DNA from: Arachidicoccus sp.
GTDB taxonomy: Bacteria > Bacteroidota > Bacteroidia > Chitinophagales > Chitinophagaceae
DNA length: 64,000 bases
Reading direction: 5' to 3'
Assembly (NCBI GenBank): GCA_028283605.1
Contig: JAPWKH010000010.1
Span: 1-64,000, forward strand
Part shown: positions 1 through 8,868 of the stretch, piece by piece
How positions within the stretch are numbered: position 1 is the first letter of the stretch
How the letters are laid out: every line of letters begins with the position of its first letter
Program-made: the position numbers and the translations under genes
Notes under the pieces: model-generated
What the model saw: only the letters and a program-made list of their open reading frames with translations
The model's database searches: none
What the model was told of the DNA's origin: nothing

Positions 1-2569
1 AACCCTGCCCTTTCATACTTGCATAATTTCCTTGCTTTTGATATTCTCCGCCTATTCCTGAGGTCATTACCGGACCGATTAAACTAAATTGCCGTCTTTT
101 ATAAAAATCAAACGTAAGGTTGAATCGATTTTTTACAAAGCCTAAATTTGCTCCTAAGTCTAACTCATGCTGCTTTTCCCAAGTTAATTCAGAATTTGCC
201 AGATGATTGATATAAGTTAATGTTTCCTGATCATTTATATAAGGCCTTCTGGCAATTTGATTATAGTAAACGGCCTCTGAGTTTGTAGCATTTCCAATAT
301 TTCCAACCAATCCGTAGGACGCTCTTAATGCTGCACTTGATAAAATTTTATTTTCTCTCCAAAAAGATTCCTCATTAATATTCCAGCTACCAGAAATATT
401 CCATGTAGGTAACCAACGAGCGGTCTTGCTTTCTCCCATTTTATTTGATCCATCGTATCGAAACGCTGGCGTAATTGTATATTTGTTTTTATAAGAATAA
501 CTTAGCTGTGCCATATAAGCCAAAAACCGATCTGTTCCGGGCTGCATGCCAAAGTAAGCCTTACCTTGTTCTCCTGCCTGTTTAAAATATTTGTAATATG
601 GATTTACGAGACCTCCGTTTTCATATTGATATCCTACTCCGTCAAAGTATTCATTTTGCCTTTCTATATTTCTTATTTCCATAGAGGCAAAGGCGGTCAA
701 GTAGTGATCTTCTCCAAAATTTTTATTGAAAGTTAATGCATGCCTTAAATAATAATTTTTCATCGTAGTGGAATTGATATTGTAAAATCCTCCACTTGTA
801 AGAACTACTTCCGGTGCTGCATTTGATACATCCGGATCTGTATAGAGATATTCATTACTACCAACCATAATGGCATTTCCGTTTGCCTGATACGCTTTTA
901 CAAAATTTGAATTTTCCAATGCATAGGTTTGGTTTTCTGTCTTCACATATCTGTAAGCCCCAATTACGCTGTATTCCAAAGAAGGCAGTATTTGATAAGC
1001 TGCCGTTGCCTGAATTTTATAGTCAACTACACCTAATTTCATATAGTCTGAATTCAGTTCGTTCAGAATATTAAATGGCGCATAATTCTTTCTGAAATAT
1101 TCTAAATTACCATCCTCGTCATAAGCCGTTAACATTCTGCTTGTATTCAGTACATATTGGTATGGATTAATATCAAAACCGCGGAGATAGGAGCCATACA
1201 CGGGTTCAGAAACCTCATCCTGAGTACCGGGTGCTCTTTGATTTCTGACAGATCCTACAGACAAAATTTCTCCTTTAAATTTATTGCCAACTTTAAAATT
1301 CATTCTGAAATTCCCGATTATCCTTTCTACACTATTTCCTAGAGTAAAACCATCATCTTTTAAATAATCTAATGATCCATACGTTTGAAATTTATCAGTG
1401 CCTGAGGAAACGCTTAAAGCATGCTCCTGCATTAATGAATTTCTAAATATCAAATCAAACCAGTTAGTATTAGCGTTGGCATATCTTTGCAAAAAAGCAT
1501 TTTTGTGCTCATAATCATTGATTAAACCATATTGTCCATTACTTTCATTATATTGTTCAATTTGATTATACATTTGATATATAATTCCCCCACTGGAGCC
1601 TTGCATTACACCGGGAGCCTGATAATAGCCTTTATTCAGCTCTTCCATCAGAACGCCCATTTGTTGAGCAGAATTCATAATATCAAAATCGGCATAATTG
1701 GGTTTAATATATCTGGAAAAATTTCCTACATAATTAATAGATGGATAGCCGCTAACAGTAGATTTTCCTTTTTTCGTAGTAATTACCACTACACCGTTCA
1801 TAGCTCTTGCGCCATATAATGCCGTTGCGGCTGCATCTTTTAATATAGTAATATCTTCCACATCACTTGGGCTTATACCCGCTATTGACGATCCTAATAG
1901 CGTATTCATATCGCCGGTTGTTAATGCCTCGTTTGAGATATTTACCACGTCTTCAATAACAACCCCATCAATAACCCAAAGAGGCTTATTATCTCCGGAT
2001 AAAGAAGTTGCGCCTCTAATTCTTAATTTAGGGGCTGCGCCAAAAGTTCCAGACACATTTTGCAAAGAAACGCCTGCAAACTGGCCTTCTAACATTTTTG
2101 TGACATCAGGTGCTCCATCACGTTCCAGTTCCTTAGCTGTAAGGCTTGCATAAGATCCTGTAAATCTTTTTCTTTGTATACTGGTGTATCCTGTTATAAC
2201 AACATCCGACAAAGCATTTTGGTCTTCGGAAAGTGTAATTACTATATTTGTATTTGTATTTTCTTTTAATTTATATCCTGAAAGTTTTTTCTCCAAATAT
2301 CCTACAGCAGTCACCGTGAAAGTATAGGTACCTTTAGTATCTACATTATCAACGTGAAATATTCCTAAGGAATCAGTTAATACTTTTGATTTTTTCTTTG
2401 AATCCATGTTTTCTACTTCAACTGTAACATTGACAAGGTGTTCTCCTTTCTGATTGTTTACAATACCCGTAATTTTTGTGGTATTTTGAGCGCAGACGAT
2501 AGAAGAAATGAAAATGTAAAAAAATATTAATATATATTTTTTTGCTAAGAGCTTATTATTTTTTACCAT
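1..2569 (-). CDS. SusC-type TonB-dependent outer membrane receptor (3' end outside window)
   Basis: Reading the minus strand from an ATG at 2569 gives an open frame of about 856 codons that leaves the window without a stop, so the C-terminal end is missing; SusC proteins are usually about 1000 residues or more. It opens with a signal peptide (residues ~1-28 ending in VCAQ). A carboxypeptidase-like beta domain follows (KITGIVNNQKGE..., ~residues 30-110), then a TonB-box/plug region with SDVVITGY, the SusC plug signature, and repeated RIRGATS, PLWVIDG and ILKDAAATALYGARA motifs. The rest looks like beta-barrel. The protein would import oligosaccharides or peptides across the outer membrane. It lies 119 bp downstream of a FecR gene and an ECF sigma gene on the same strand, so it is probably the target of that signalling pair. 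A SusD partner, if present, lies left of the window. The substrate cannot be told. Confidence 0.93.
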   Translation of the reverse strand, partial: MVKNNKLLAKKYILIFFYIFISSIVCAQNTTKITGIVNNQKGEHLVNVTVEVENMDSKKKSKVLTDSLGIFHVDNVDTKGTYTFTVTAVGYLEKKLSGYKLKENTNTNIVITLSEDQNALSDVVITGYTSIQRKRFTGSYASLTAKELERDGAPDVTKMLEGQFAGVSLQNVSGTFGAAPKLRIRGATSLSGDNKPLWVIDGVVIEDVVNISNEALTTGDMNTLLGSSIAGISPSDVEDITILKDAAATALYGARAMNGVVVITTKKGKSTVSGYPSINYVGNFSRYIKPNYADFDIMNSAQQMGVLMEELNKGYYQAPGVMQGSSGGIIYQMYNQIEQYNESNGQYGLINDYEHKNAFLQRYANANTNWFDLIFRNSLMQEHALSVSSGTDKFQTYGSLDYLKDDGFTLGNSVERIIGNFRMNFKVGNKFKGEILSVGSVRNQRAPGTQDEVSEPVYGSYLRGFDINPYQYVLNTSRMLTAYDEDGNLEYFRKNYAPFNILNELNSDYMKLGVVDYKIQATAAYQILPSLEYSVIGAYRYVKTENQTYALENSNFVKAYQANGNAIMVGSNEYLYTDPDVSNAAPEVVLTSGGFYNINSTTMKNYYLRHALTFNKNFGEDHYLTAFASMEIRNIERQNEYFDGVGYQYENGGLVNPYYKYFKQAGEQGKAYFGMQPGTDRFLAYMAQLSYSYKNKYTITPAFRYDGSNKMGESKTARWLPTWNISGSWNINEESFWRENKILSSAALRASYGLVGNIGNATNSEAVYYNQIARRPYINDQETLTYINHLANSELTWEKQHELDLGANLGFVKNRFNLTFDFYKRRQFSLIGPVMTSGIGGEYQKQGNYASMKGQG

Positions 2570-2688
2570 AATTAATTTCTATATACTAAATGGAAATTTT
2601 GAGCTTTGATATATAGAATACGATAAAAAAATACTATACCCCCAAAGGTTGTTAAGATTTTTTGCAGAATTTATTTAACAACCGAGTT

Positions 2689-3714
2689 TTATTCAATTAT
2701 TTTCTGAATGATAAATAATTTATCATTTTTAATTACAAGCGCTAAATGGTTCATTTGTGCAATATTTGAAAGTATTTGCACAATAGGTTGGTGTGGAGAA
2801 ATTGAGGCAATTATATTAATATCTTTTACATCATTGGAATTATATTCTATTTCTACATTATACTCTTTCGCCAATTTATCCAAAGCCTGAGTCATAGGTA
2901 TATTGCTAAAAGAAATTAATGGAGAAGATACAGCATCATTATTATTCAATTTCCCTTTCGGCATATTTTGGGCTTCTTTATTGGCCAATGATAGGACAGG
3001 CGTAAAATTTCCTCCTTGTATATCATAAGCAATTTTATTACCCGCAGTAAGATAATACTGCATATCATCTTTTTCTCTCTGGGTTTTTTGTACTAATATT
3101 TTCCCTTCTATTAAAGATATAAAGACTGTTTTTAAAGATTCATCGATTTTGAATATTGTGCCTAATGCTGTAGTTGATGTTTTGTTGCAATAAACTGTAA
3201 AGGGTTTTGAAGGATCTTTTGTCACGCTAAATAAAGCTTTTCCTTTCAACCAGATATATCTTTTACCATTCAGAAAATCCGAAGCATATTCTATATTGCT
3301 ATTTGGGTATAAAACAACAGTTGAATTATCCGGAAGTTGAATATCTTCTACATTTCTTGTAGTATTGCTTTTGGTTATCATATTACTGATAACCGTTTTG
3401 CTTTTATTTATATTATTTGGTTTGTTTTCTTTCCAAAATAAAACTGCACCGAATACTAACAATACCGCAACTCCCATTACCGAAGTAAAAACTATAGAAA
3501 GTTTCTTTCTTTTTATGCGTTGATTAAATATCTTGTAATGAATAAGGGATAACCACCGATTGGATATATCTTCACTCAACACCACTTCATTATCAGGAAA
3601 ATCTTCATCATTAGTCATATTATATTTGTCAAGATAAGAAGCTATTTCTTTCTCATCCAGATTATCACCTTTTCCGGTGATATAATATTCATAATCATGT
3701 TTATTAATTTTCAC
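2689..3714 (-). CDS. FecR-family anti-sigma factor with DUF4974 domain
   Basis: The 341-residue protein has a short cytoplasmic N-terminus (residues 1-70), one transmembrane helix (about 73-94, IVFTSVMGVAVLLVFG), and a periplasmic FecR domain (about 115-215, including IQLPDNSTVVLYPNS and WLKGKALFSV). The C-terminal DUF4974 domain (about 270-338, including MTQALDKLAKEYNVEIEY) is the STN-like part that contacts the receptor in this family. In known FecIR-type systems such a protein relays substrate binding at a TonB receptor to its cognate ECF sigma factor. Gene order here (sigma, then FecR, then SusC, all minus) fits exactly. Gaps of 69 bp and 119 bp suggest one transcription unit or closely linked units. 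Confidence 0.93.
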   Translation of the reverse strand: MKINKHDYEYYITGKGDNLDEKEIASYLDKYNMTNDEDFPDNEVVLSEDISNRWLSLIHYKIFNQRIKRKKLSIVFTSVMGVAVLLVFGAVLFWKENKPNNINKSKTVISNMITKSNTTRNVEDIQLPDNSTVVLYPNSNIEYASDFLNGKRYIWLKGKALFSVTKDPSKPFTVYCNKTSTTALGTIFKIDESLKTVFISLIEGKILVQKTQREKDDMQYYLTAGNKIAYDIQGGNFTPVLSLANKEAQNMPKGKLNNNDAVSSPLISFSNIPMTQALDKLAKEYNVEIEYNSNDVKDINIIASISPHQPIVQILSNIAQMNHLALVIKNDKLFIIQKIIE

Positions 3715-3783
3715 TATGAAACATTAATATATTTATTATAGGCAAATATCTTAATAATAAACGGAGAGCTTATTAGATTTTTG

Positions 3784-4308
3784 TTAAACAAAAAAAGCTC
3801 TTATTTGTTTAAGGGCAATGTTTATATGATTTTCTACTGTTTTAGTAGCTATATTAAGTTTATCGGATATTTCTCTGTAAGTCATTTCATTAAAACGACT
3901 CATAACAAAGACCTGCTTTCGTATAGGCGGCAAAGAAGAAATAACTTTTTCTAACTTAAAATGAACTTCTTTATATTCAATTTCATGATCTGAGTTCTGC
4001 ACTATTATTTTTGTTACATCTTTATTATCAAGTGACTTAAGCAATTTGTCTTTTTTATCATTTACTCTTATATAATCAATTAATGAAGTTTTTGCTATTC
4101 GAAATATTTGTATCCGTAACGATACATCATCCGATAACTTTTTCCTCATACTCCACAATTTTATAAAGGCAATTTGTACTACTTCTTCTGCATAGTAAGG
4201 AGACTTGGTTTTATTAAGTATATATCCATATATCTGTGCGTGATATTCAAAATATAATTCATTAAAAATATTTTGATCTCCGTTTTTCAACTTGCAGATT
4301 TTGTCCAT
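3784..4308 (-). CDS. ECF RNA polymerase sigma factor (sigma-70 family, FecI-like)
   Basis: The 174-residue protein has the two-domain build of an extracytoplasmic-function sigma factor. Region 2 is about residues 10-80 (FNELYFEYHAQIYGYILNKT... EEVVQIAFIKLW) and region 4 about 115-170 (LPPIRKQVFVMSRFNEMTYREISDKLN, then ATKTVENHINIAL, the helix-turn-helix). There is no region 3. The start ATG at 4308 gives a normal-length N-terminus. It probably directs transcription of the SusC receptor downstream and is held by the FecR protein encoded next. The assignment to family is firm; the regulon is inferred from position. Confidence 0.94.
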   Translation of the reverse strand: MDKICKLKNGDQNIFNELYFEYHAQIYGYILNKTKSPYYAEEVVQIAFIKLWSMRKKLSDDVSLRIQIFRIAKTSLIDYIRVNDKKDKLLKSLDNKDVTKIIVQNSDHEIEYKEVHFKLEKVISSLPPIRKQVFVMSRFNEMTYREISDKLNIATKTVENHINIALKQIRAFFV

Positions 4309-4573
4309 AAGGATTTTATATACGGCTTAATGAATAAATTGTTATCCGTAAATATAATTAACAAAGTAATATAATTAATTAAAAAATCATATTTATTATT
4401 TATTATCTCATATTTAAAGAATAATCCAATCTACAGGAAGTATAGGAGGTTATATGTGGGGAAATACAAGAAAGATGGCAATTATAGGTTGGGAAAGCGC
4501 AAGATTAAATGCATAACTTCAAAAATTAAATAAGGCATCAAATGTAAAAATTGGAAAGATGAAACTATTCTGA

Positions 4574-4828
4574 AATATACATGATAAATCAAAGGATTGG
4601 CTGCCGAGCGACAGAATAGTAAATTATTACGGTAAAATATTATCTTCAGAAAAAGCCGATTATTATAAAGCAACAAAAAACACAATAAACATGATATTGG
4701 AACACGGCAGCTTATTGGTTATGAAAGATGCCACACAAACGCATTGGTTGCACAGGTTGCCTCCTGCAAAACATATTCAAACTCCGAGAGTGAATTTAAC
4801 TTTCAGAACGATTATGCAAAACAAATAA
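4574..4828 (+). pseudogene. Degraded AlkB-type 2-oxoglutarate/Fe(II) dioxygenase remnant
   Basis: A frame open from 4574 to the stop at 4826-4828 has no usable start and reads as two ends of an AlkB-family protein joined together. First comes an N-terminal piece (LPSDRIVNYYGKILSSEKADYY). It is followed directly by the C-terminal piece with LEHGSLLVM, TQTHWLHRLP and PRVNLTFRTI, the last holding the conserved His and the R-x5-R strand of the family. About 100 residues that should lie between them, including the HxD iron-binding pair, are absent. The upstream part is out of frame or lost. It is a dead gene, converging on the deacetylase gene that ends at 4861. Identification of the C-terminal part is confident from the motifs; the extent of the original gene is not visible. 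Confidence 0.75.
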
Positions 4829-4860
4829 TTCCCGTAAAAAATATCAATACTTCACTTTTA

Positions 4861-5805
4861 TTACATCTTCGCGTCGGGATAATGATCTACGGTTTCGAAA
4901 ATATAATCCGGGTTGCGTGTCTTTAATTCATACATGAACTTGTATAACGAATCAGAATAATTCTGGTGGTTAAACATTCTGTCGTGAGATAATAAAACTA
5001 TCGCATTCTTACGATGAGTATGATGGTCGTTTAATGCATTTTCCACCATCTTTACCATTGTTTCCGCAGACTGTACTGGAACAGAACCGTGTCCGGATGG
5101 ATCTCTTTTAAAACTCCATTCCGCATCCCAGCCAATCACATTATACCCTGCGGAATCTAATAATTCACACACAGGTTTTACCAATGGATGTGCTTGTATT
5201 CCTGTTGCTAAAACCCATGCGCTGTTACCCGGTAAACGAATAAATTTCTTTTGGACATTCAGGCTTGACTGCGCCTGCAAAAAATCATTGAAACAGTCTT
5301 GCACATGATGATAAAAATATTCATAATGATCCTTTGCATGCGTATAACTATGATTTGCCAAAAGTATTTGCGGATAAGCGTCGCGAATACTATCTACAAG
5401 ATCGTGCATCGTTTTCCCGAAAGTAGCGTGCAGGCCAACCATGAAAAAAGTGCCTTTTAAATTCAAAGCTTTTAAGTTGTGGTACACATTGGATGTGCCG
5501 GGTTGCGGGCCGTCATCAAAAGTTAAATAGACATATTTTTTGGTAGAATCAAGAATAATATTGCTGCCTGCACTTTGTGATTTTACAGCTTCTGCACTTT
5601 GCGATTTTATTACTGTATCATTTGGAATAGCGCCTTCTGTTTTTATATTCGTATCTTTTTTTACTTCGATAGAATCAGGCGTTTTCGTGATAATTACTGT
5701 ATCTTTTATTCCTGCTTGCGAAGCATTGCCGTTTCTGTTTTTACAGGAAATGATCATTAAAACTACACTTAAAACGATTGAATAATATATATAATATTTC
5801 TTCAT
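4861..5805 (-). CDS. Polysaccharide deacetylase (NodB domain) lipoprotein
   Basis: The 314-residue protein begins with a lipoprotein signal peptide (MIISC, lipidated Cys about residue 21). A low-complexity Ser/Thr/Lys linker follows to about residue 88, with the short repeat KSQSAEA/KSQSAG, and then a NodB homology domain. The catalytic motifs are visible: TFDDGP (Asp97 and Asp98), the metal-binding H-S-Y-T-H (His152 and His156), RLPGNSAW, GWDAEW and a final LLSHD. It would remove N- or O-acetyl groups from a cell-wall or extracellular polysaccharide, with the protein tethered to the membrane facing the periplasm or outside. It is monocistronic, convergent with the AlkB remnant and divergent from the metE riboswitch. 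The exact substrate is unknown. Confidence 0.92.
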   Translation of the reverse strand: MKKYYIYYSIVLSVVLMIISCKNRNGNASQAGIKDTVIITKTPDSIEVKKDTNIKTEGAIPNDTVIKSQSAEAVKSQSAGSNIILDSTKKYVYLTFDDGPQPGTSNVYHNLKALNLKGTFFMVGLHATFGKTMHDLVDSIRDAYPQILLANHSYTHAKDHYEYFYHHVQDCFNDFLQAQSSLNVQKKFIRLPGNSAWVLATGIQAHPLVKPVCELLDSAGYNVIGWDAEWSFKRDPSGHGSVPVQSAETMVKMVENALNDHHTHRKNAIVLLSHDRMFNHQNYSDSLYKFMYELKTRNPDYIFETVDHYPDAKM

Positions 5806-5878
5806 TATATTGAATATGTTTTTTGGGGTTGCGAAGATATAAGTTAATCTCCGATTAAAATAATTTAAAGAACTTCTT

Positions 5879-5886
5879 TACCTTTG
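5879..5886 (+). promoter_or_regulatory. Bacteroidota -7 promoter element for metE
   Basis: TACCTTTG matches the Bacteroidota -7 consensus TAnnTTTG exactly. It would place the transcript start near 5892, just before the riboswitch aptamer. Confidence 0.6.
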
Positions 5887-5908
5887 CAGTCTTGTTCTTT
5901 GTTATACA

Positions 5909-6088
5909 CCATAAATTAAAGGTTTTCCCGAAAAGGAAATTAAAAAGGAACCGTGTGTAAATCACGGGCAGACGTGCTACCGTAAGTTTCATACCACACG
6001 ATGCAGCAATTTATATCCACTGATAAAATTTTTATTGGGAAGGATGTTGCAATCGGAAACAAGCCGGGAGACTTGCCTTCAATTATGG
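5909..6088 (+). promoter_or_regulatory. Cobalamin riboswitch controlling metE
   Basis: The conserved core of a cobalamin (B12) riboswitch is readable. It has AACCGTG at about 5950-5956, a CCACTG segment followed by TTGGGAAGG near 6018-6043, and a B12-box-like AGCCGGGAGACTTGCC at 6062-6077. The closing P1 stem pairs CCATAA (5909-5914) with TTATGG (6082-6087). In this family adenosyl- or methyl-cobalamin binding shuts off the downstream gene. Here that is the B12-independent methionine synthase, the classic target. About 157 nt of expression platform separate the aptamer from the ATG. It contains a 6-bp hairpin (6094-6099 with 6108-6113) but no obvious T-tract terminator, so the switching mechanism is undetermined. 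Confidence 0.9.
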
Positions 6089-6245
6089 CTCGGAGCTTTC
6101 ACGATATAAAGCTACAGTCGCATGGCATTTCTTACTTATTCTTCTCCAAAAGAGGAAGTGCATTTGCATGTACATATATATCCATCTCCGGCGTAATACG
6201 GAACATGTTTTTTATTGTTTCACGTTCTAAACAAATTTAAAAATC

Positions 6246-8555
6246 ATGTTTACACAAAACTTAGGCTACCCGCGCATCGGTGGTAACCGCGAGCTTAAAA
6301 AAGCTGTGGAAGCCTATTGGGGAAAGAAGATTTCTCACAACGATTTGCAGCAAATTGCACAACAAATCCGCATGCACAACTGGCAATTGCAAAAAGAAGC
6401 AGGCATTGATTTAATTCCGTCAAACGACTTTTCTTTGTATGATCAAATGTTGGATATGTGCTTAACTGTAAGTGCTATTCCAAAGAGATATCATCCTTTG
6501 GTGGAAGAAAAAAAATTATCTGAAACCGATTTGTATTTTGCCATGGCACGTGGTTTTCAAAACGAAGAATTCGACATTACGGCAATGGAAATGACAAAAT
6601 GGTTTGATACAAATTATCACTACATTGTTCCGGAATTTTATGAAAATCAATCTTTCAATCTATTTTCTAACAAAATTATAAGTCAATACAAAGAAGCAAA
6701 GCAAGCTGGCATTGAGACAAAACCCGTTATCATCGGCGCGCTTACTTTCTTGTTGTTGGGAAAAGAAAAAGAAACGGAATTTAATCGACTTGATTTATTA
6801 AAAAATATATTGCCTGTTTATAAAGAGATTTTAAAACAGTTATCAGAATTGAATGTCAAATATGTTCAATTTGATGAACCTATCTTGGCAACAAATCTTT
6901 CAAGCGCTGAGTTAATTGCATTTTCTGATACTTATAAAGAATTGAAAACGGCATTTCCAAACATTAAGTTCGTACTTGCCAACTATTTTGAATGTTACGG
7001 AGAAAACTTACCAACTGTTTTAAGTTTGCCTCTTGATATTATTCATCTTGACTTAGTAAGATGTCCTTCGCAACTGGATGATATTATTTCTTCCAATAAG
7101 GTGCAATCCTCAACTATTTTTTCTTTAGGCGTTATCGATGGAAGAAACATTTGGAAAAACGATTATGAAAAATCCTTGTCGCTGATTAATAAAGCAATAA
7201 ATCACTTTGGGAAAGATAAAACGATACTCGCACCATCCTGCTCTTTGTTGCACACTCCATGTGATTTGGACAACGAGAAAAAACTCGATGATGAATTAAA
7301 AAATTGGCTTTCATTTGCCAAACAAAAAGTCAACGAAATCGCCGAGCTAAGCAAAATCGTGGACAATACTGCAGAAGCTAATATTCTATTGGAAAAAAAT
7401 AAAGCAGCTATTACTTCTCGCAAAAATTCTTCACGTATTCATAAAGATTCAGTTAAGAATCGAGTAAAAAATATTACGGATAAAGATGCACAAAGGCAAA
7501 GTGTGTTTGCAGAAAGACAAGCAAAGCAACACGCATTATTTAATCTGCCATTATTTCCTACAACTACAATCGGCTCCTTTCCGCAAACGGCAGATGTAAG
7601 AAAATTACGTGCGCAACTTAAAAAAGGAGAAATCTCTGAAACGCAGTATACGCAAGCATTACAGGCTGCAACAATTGAAGCAATCCGAATGCAGGAAGAG
7701 TTGGACATTGATGTTTTGGTGCACGGCGAATTTGAGCGCAACGACATGGTAGAATACTTTGGAGAAAATATTGAAGGTTATGCATTCTCCTCTTTTGGTT
7801 GGGTACAAAGCTATGGATCGCGCTGCGTAAAACCTCCAATTATTTTCGGCGACATCGAACGTAAAAAACCTATTACGGTGGAATGGTCTTCCTTTGCACA
7901 GAGTCAAACAAATCGTTTGATGAAAGGAATGCTTACAGGACCGATCACAATGTTGCAATGGTCTTTTGTCCGTGATGACCAACCTCGTTTTGAAACAGCT
8001 TTTCAATTAGCATTAGCAATCAGAGATGAAGTAGTTGATTTGGAAAAAGCTGGGATTAAAGTAATACAAATTGACGAACCTGCGATACGTGAAGGCTTGC
8101 CACTGCGAAAAGAAAACTGGAAAACATATTTGGCTTGGGCAGTAAAAGCTTTTAAAATCTCTGCTTCCGGCGTTCAAGATGAAACGCAGATTCATACACA
8201 CATGTGCTATTCAGAATTCAATGACATTATACAAAGCATTGCAGATATGGATGCAGATGTGATTACGATTGAAACATCACGTTCACAAATGGAATTGTTA
8301 GATGCATTTGTAAAATTTAATTATCCGAACGAAATTGGACCTGGCGTTTACGATATACATTCGCCACGCGTACCTACAGTCGAAGAAATTGAAGCATTGT
8401 TGGAAAAAGCTTTGGCTGTTATTCCTGCTAAAAACCTTTGGGTAAATCCCGATTGTGGATTAAAAACTCGTGGCTGGAATGAAACTAAAAAAGCATTAGA
8501 AAATATGGTTAATGCAGCAAAGCAATTGAGAGTGAAATTTCAAGTAGAAGCGTGA
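6246..8555 (+). CDS. metE: Cobalamin-independent methionine synthase (5-methyltetrahydropteroyltriglutamate-homocysteine methyltransferase)
   Basis: The 769-residue protein is full length for MetE. It transfers the methyl group of 5-methyl-tetrahydropteroyl-tri-glutamate to homocysteine in the cytoplasm. The N-terminal half begins with the usual LGYPRIGGNRELKKA. The C-terminal catalytic barrel starts near residue 437 (PTTTIGSFPQT) and carries the zinc ligands His652 and Cys654 (HTHMC) and Cys737 (NPDCGLKTRGW), together with VIQIDEPAIREG. It is preceded by a cobalamin riboswitch, so it should be made only when B12 is scarce. That implies a B12-dependent MetH elsewhere in the genome (inference). 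It is followed by a clear hairpin terminator. Confidence 0.98.
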   Translation: MFTQNLGYPRIGGNRELKKAVEAYWGKKISHNDLQQIAQQIRMHNWQLQKEAGIDLIPSNDFSLYDQMLDMCLTVSAIPKRYHPLVEEKKLSETDLYFAMARGFQNEEFDITAMEMTKWFDTNYHYIVPEFYENQSFNLFSNKIISQYKEAKQAGIETKPVIIGALTFLLLGKEKETEFNRLDLLKNILPVYKEILKQLSELNVKYVQFDEPILATNLSSAELIAFSDTYKELKTAFPNIKFVLANYFECYGENLPTVLSLPLDIIHLDLVRCPSQLDDIISSNKVQSSTIFSLGVIDGRNIWKNDYEKSLSLINKAINHFGKDKTILAPSCSLLHTPCDLDNEKKLDDELKNWLSFAKQKVNEIAELSKIVDNTAEANILLEKNKAAITSRKNSSRIHKDSVKNRVKNITDKDAQRQSVFAERQAKQHALFNLPLFPTTTIGSFPQTADVRKLRAQLKKGEISETQYTQALQAATIEAIRMQEELDIDVLVHGEFERNDMVEYFGENIEGYAFSSFGWVQSYGSRCVKPPIIFGDIERKKPITVEWSSFAQSQTNRLMKGMLTGPITMLQWSFVRDDQPRFETAFQLALAIRDEVVDLEKAGIKVIQIDEPAIREGLPLRKENWKTYLAWAVKAFKISASGVQDETQIHTHMCYSEFNDIIQSIADMDADVITIETSRSQMELLDAFVKFNYPNEIGPGVYDIHSPRVPTVEEIEALLEKALAVIPAKNLWVNPDCGLKTRGWNETKKALENMVNAAKQLRVKFQVEA

Positions 8556-8584
8556 AGTAATTTCATTATTAATAAAACAACCAA

Positions 8585-8622
8585 AAAGCCCGTAAAATTC
8601 AATGTTTGCGGGCTTTAATTTA
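8585..8622 (+). terminator. Rho-independent terminator after metE
   Basis: An 8-bp stem AAAGCCCG / CGGGCTTT (8585-8592 with 8609-8616) is followed by a T-rich stretch, 30 bp after the metE stop. Confidence 0.85.
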
Positions 8623-8868
8623 TTTTTAAATATCTCATACAGAAAGATAAGGCATAGTATTTCAGCGAACATTAGATAGCAAATCAAAAAAATATTTATT
8701 TTTGAACAATACCTTTCAAACAAAATTTCTCCATGGAGGAGCAAATGATATATCGGATTTAATGCAACAAAGTACGCGCTTAAATTACCTCCAAATGTCG
8801 TAAGCCTATTAACTTTGTCTCCCGAATAAAGACTATAATGAATCAATAATTCTACACAAAAAATAAGG
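8623..8868 (+). promoter_or_regulatory. Upstream region of the GH2 gene with candidate promoters
   Basis: This gap holds two TAnnTTTG matches on the plus strand: TATTTTTG at 8697-8704 and TAACTTTG at 8810-8817. The second is 51 bp from the GH2 start. The 10-bp palindrome CTCCATGGAG lies between them at 8729-8738 and could be an operator. No gene is visible here. Confidence 0.45.

Noticed and set aside
6001-6240. A 79-codon open frame just before metE
   Set aside because: It lies inside the cobalamin riboswitch and its expression platform, and the conserved RNA motifs explain the sequence better.
7439-8201. Several minus-strand open frames inside metE
   Set aside because: They are antisense shadows of a highly conserved coding sequence and show no family resemblance.
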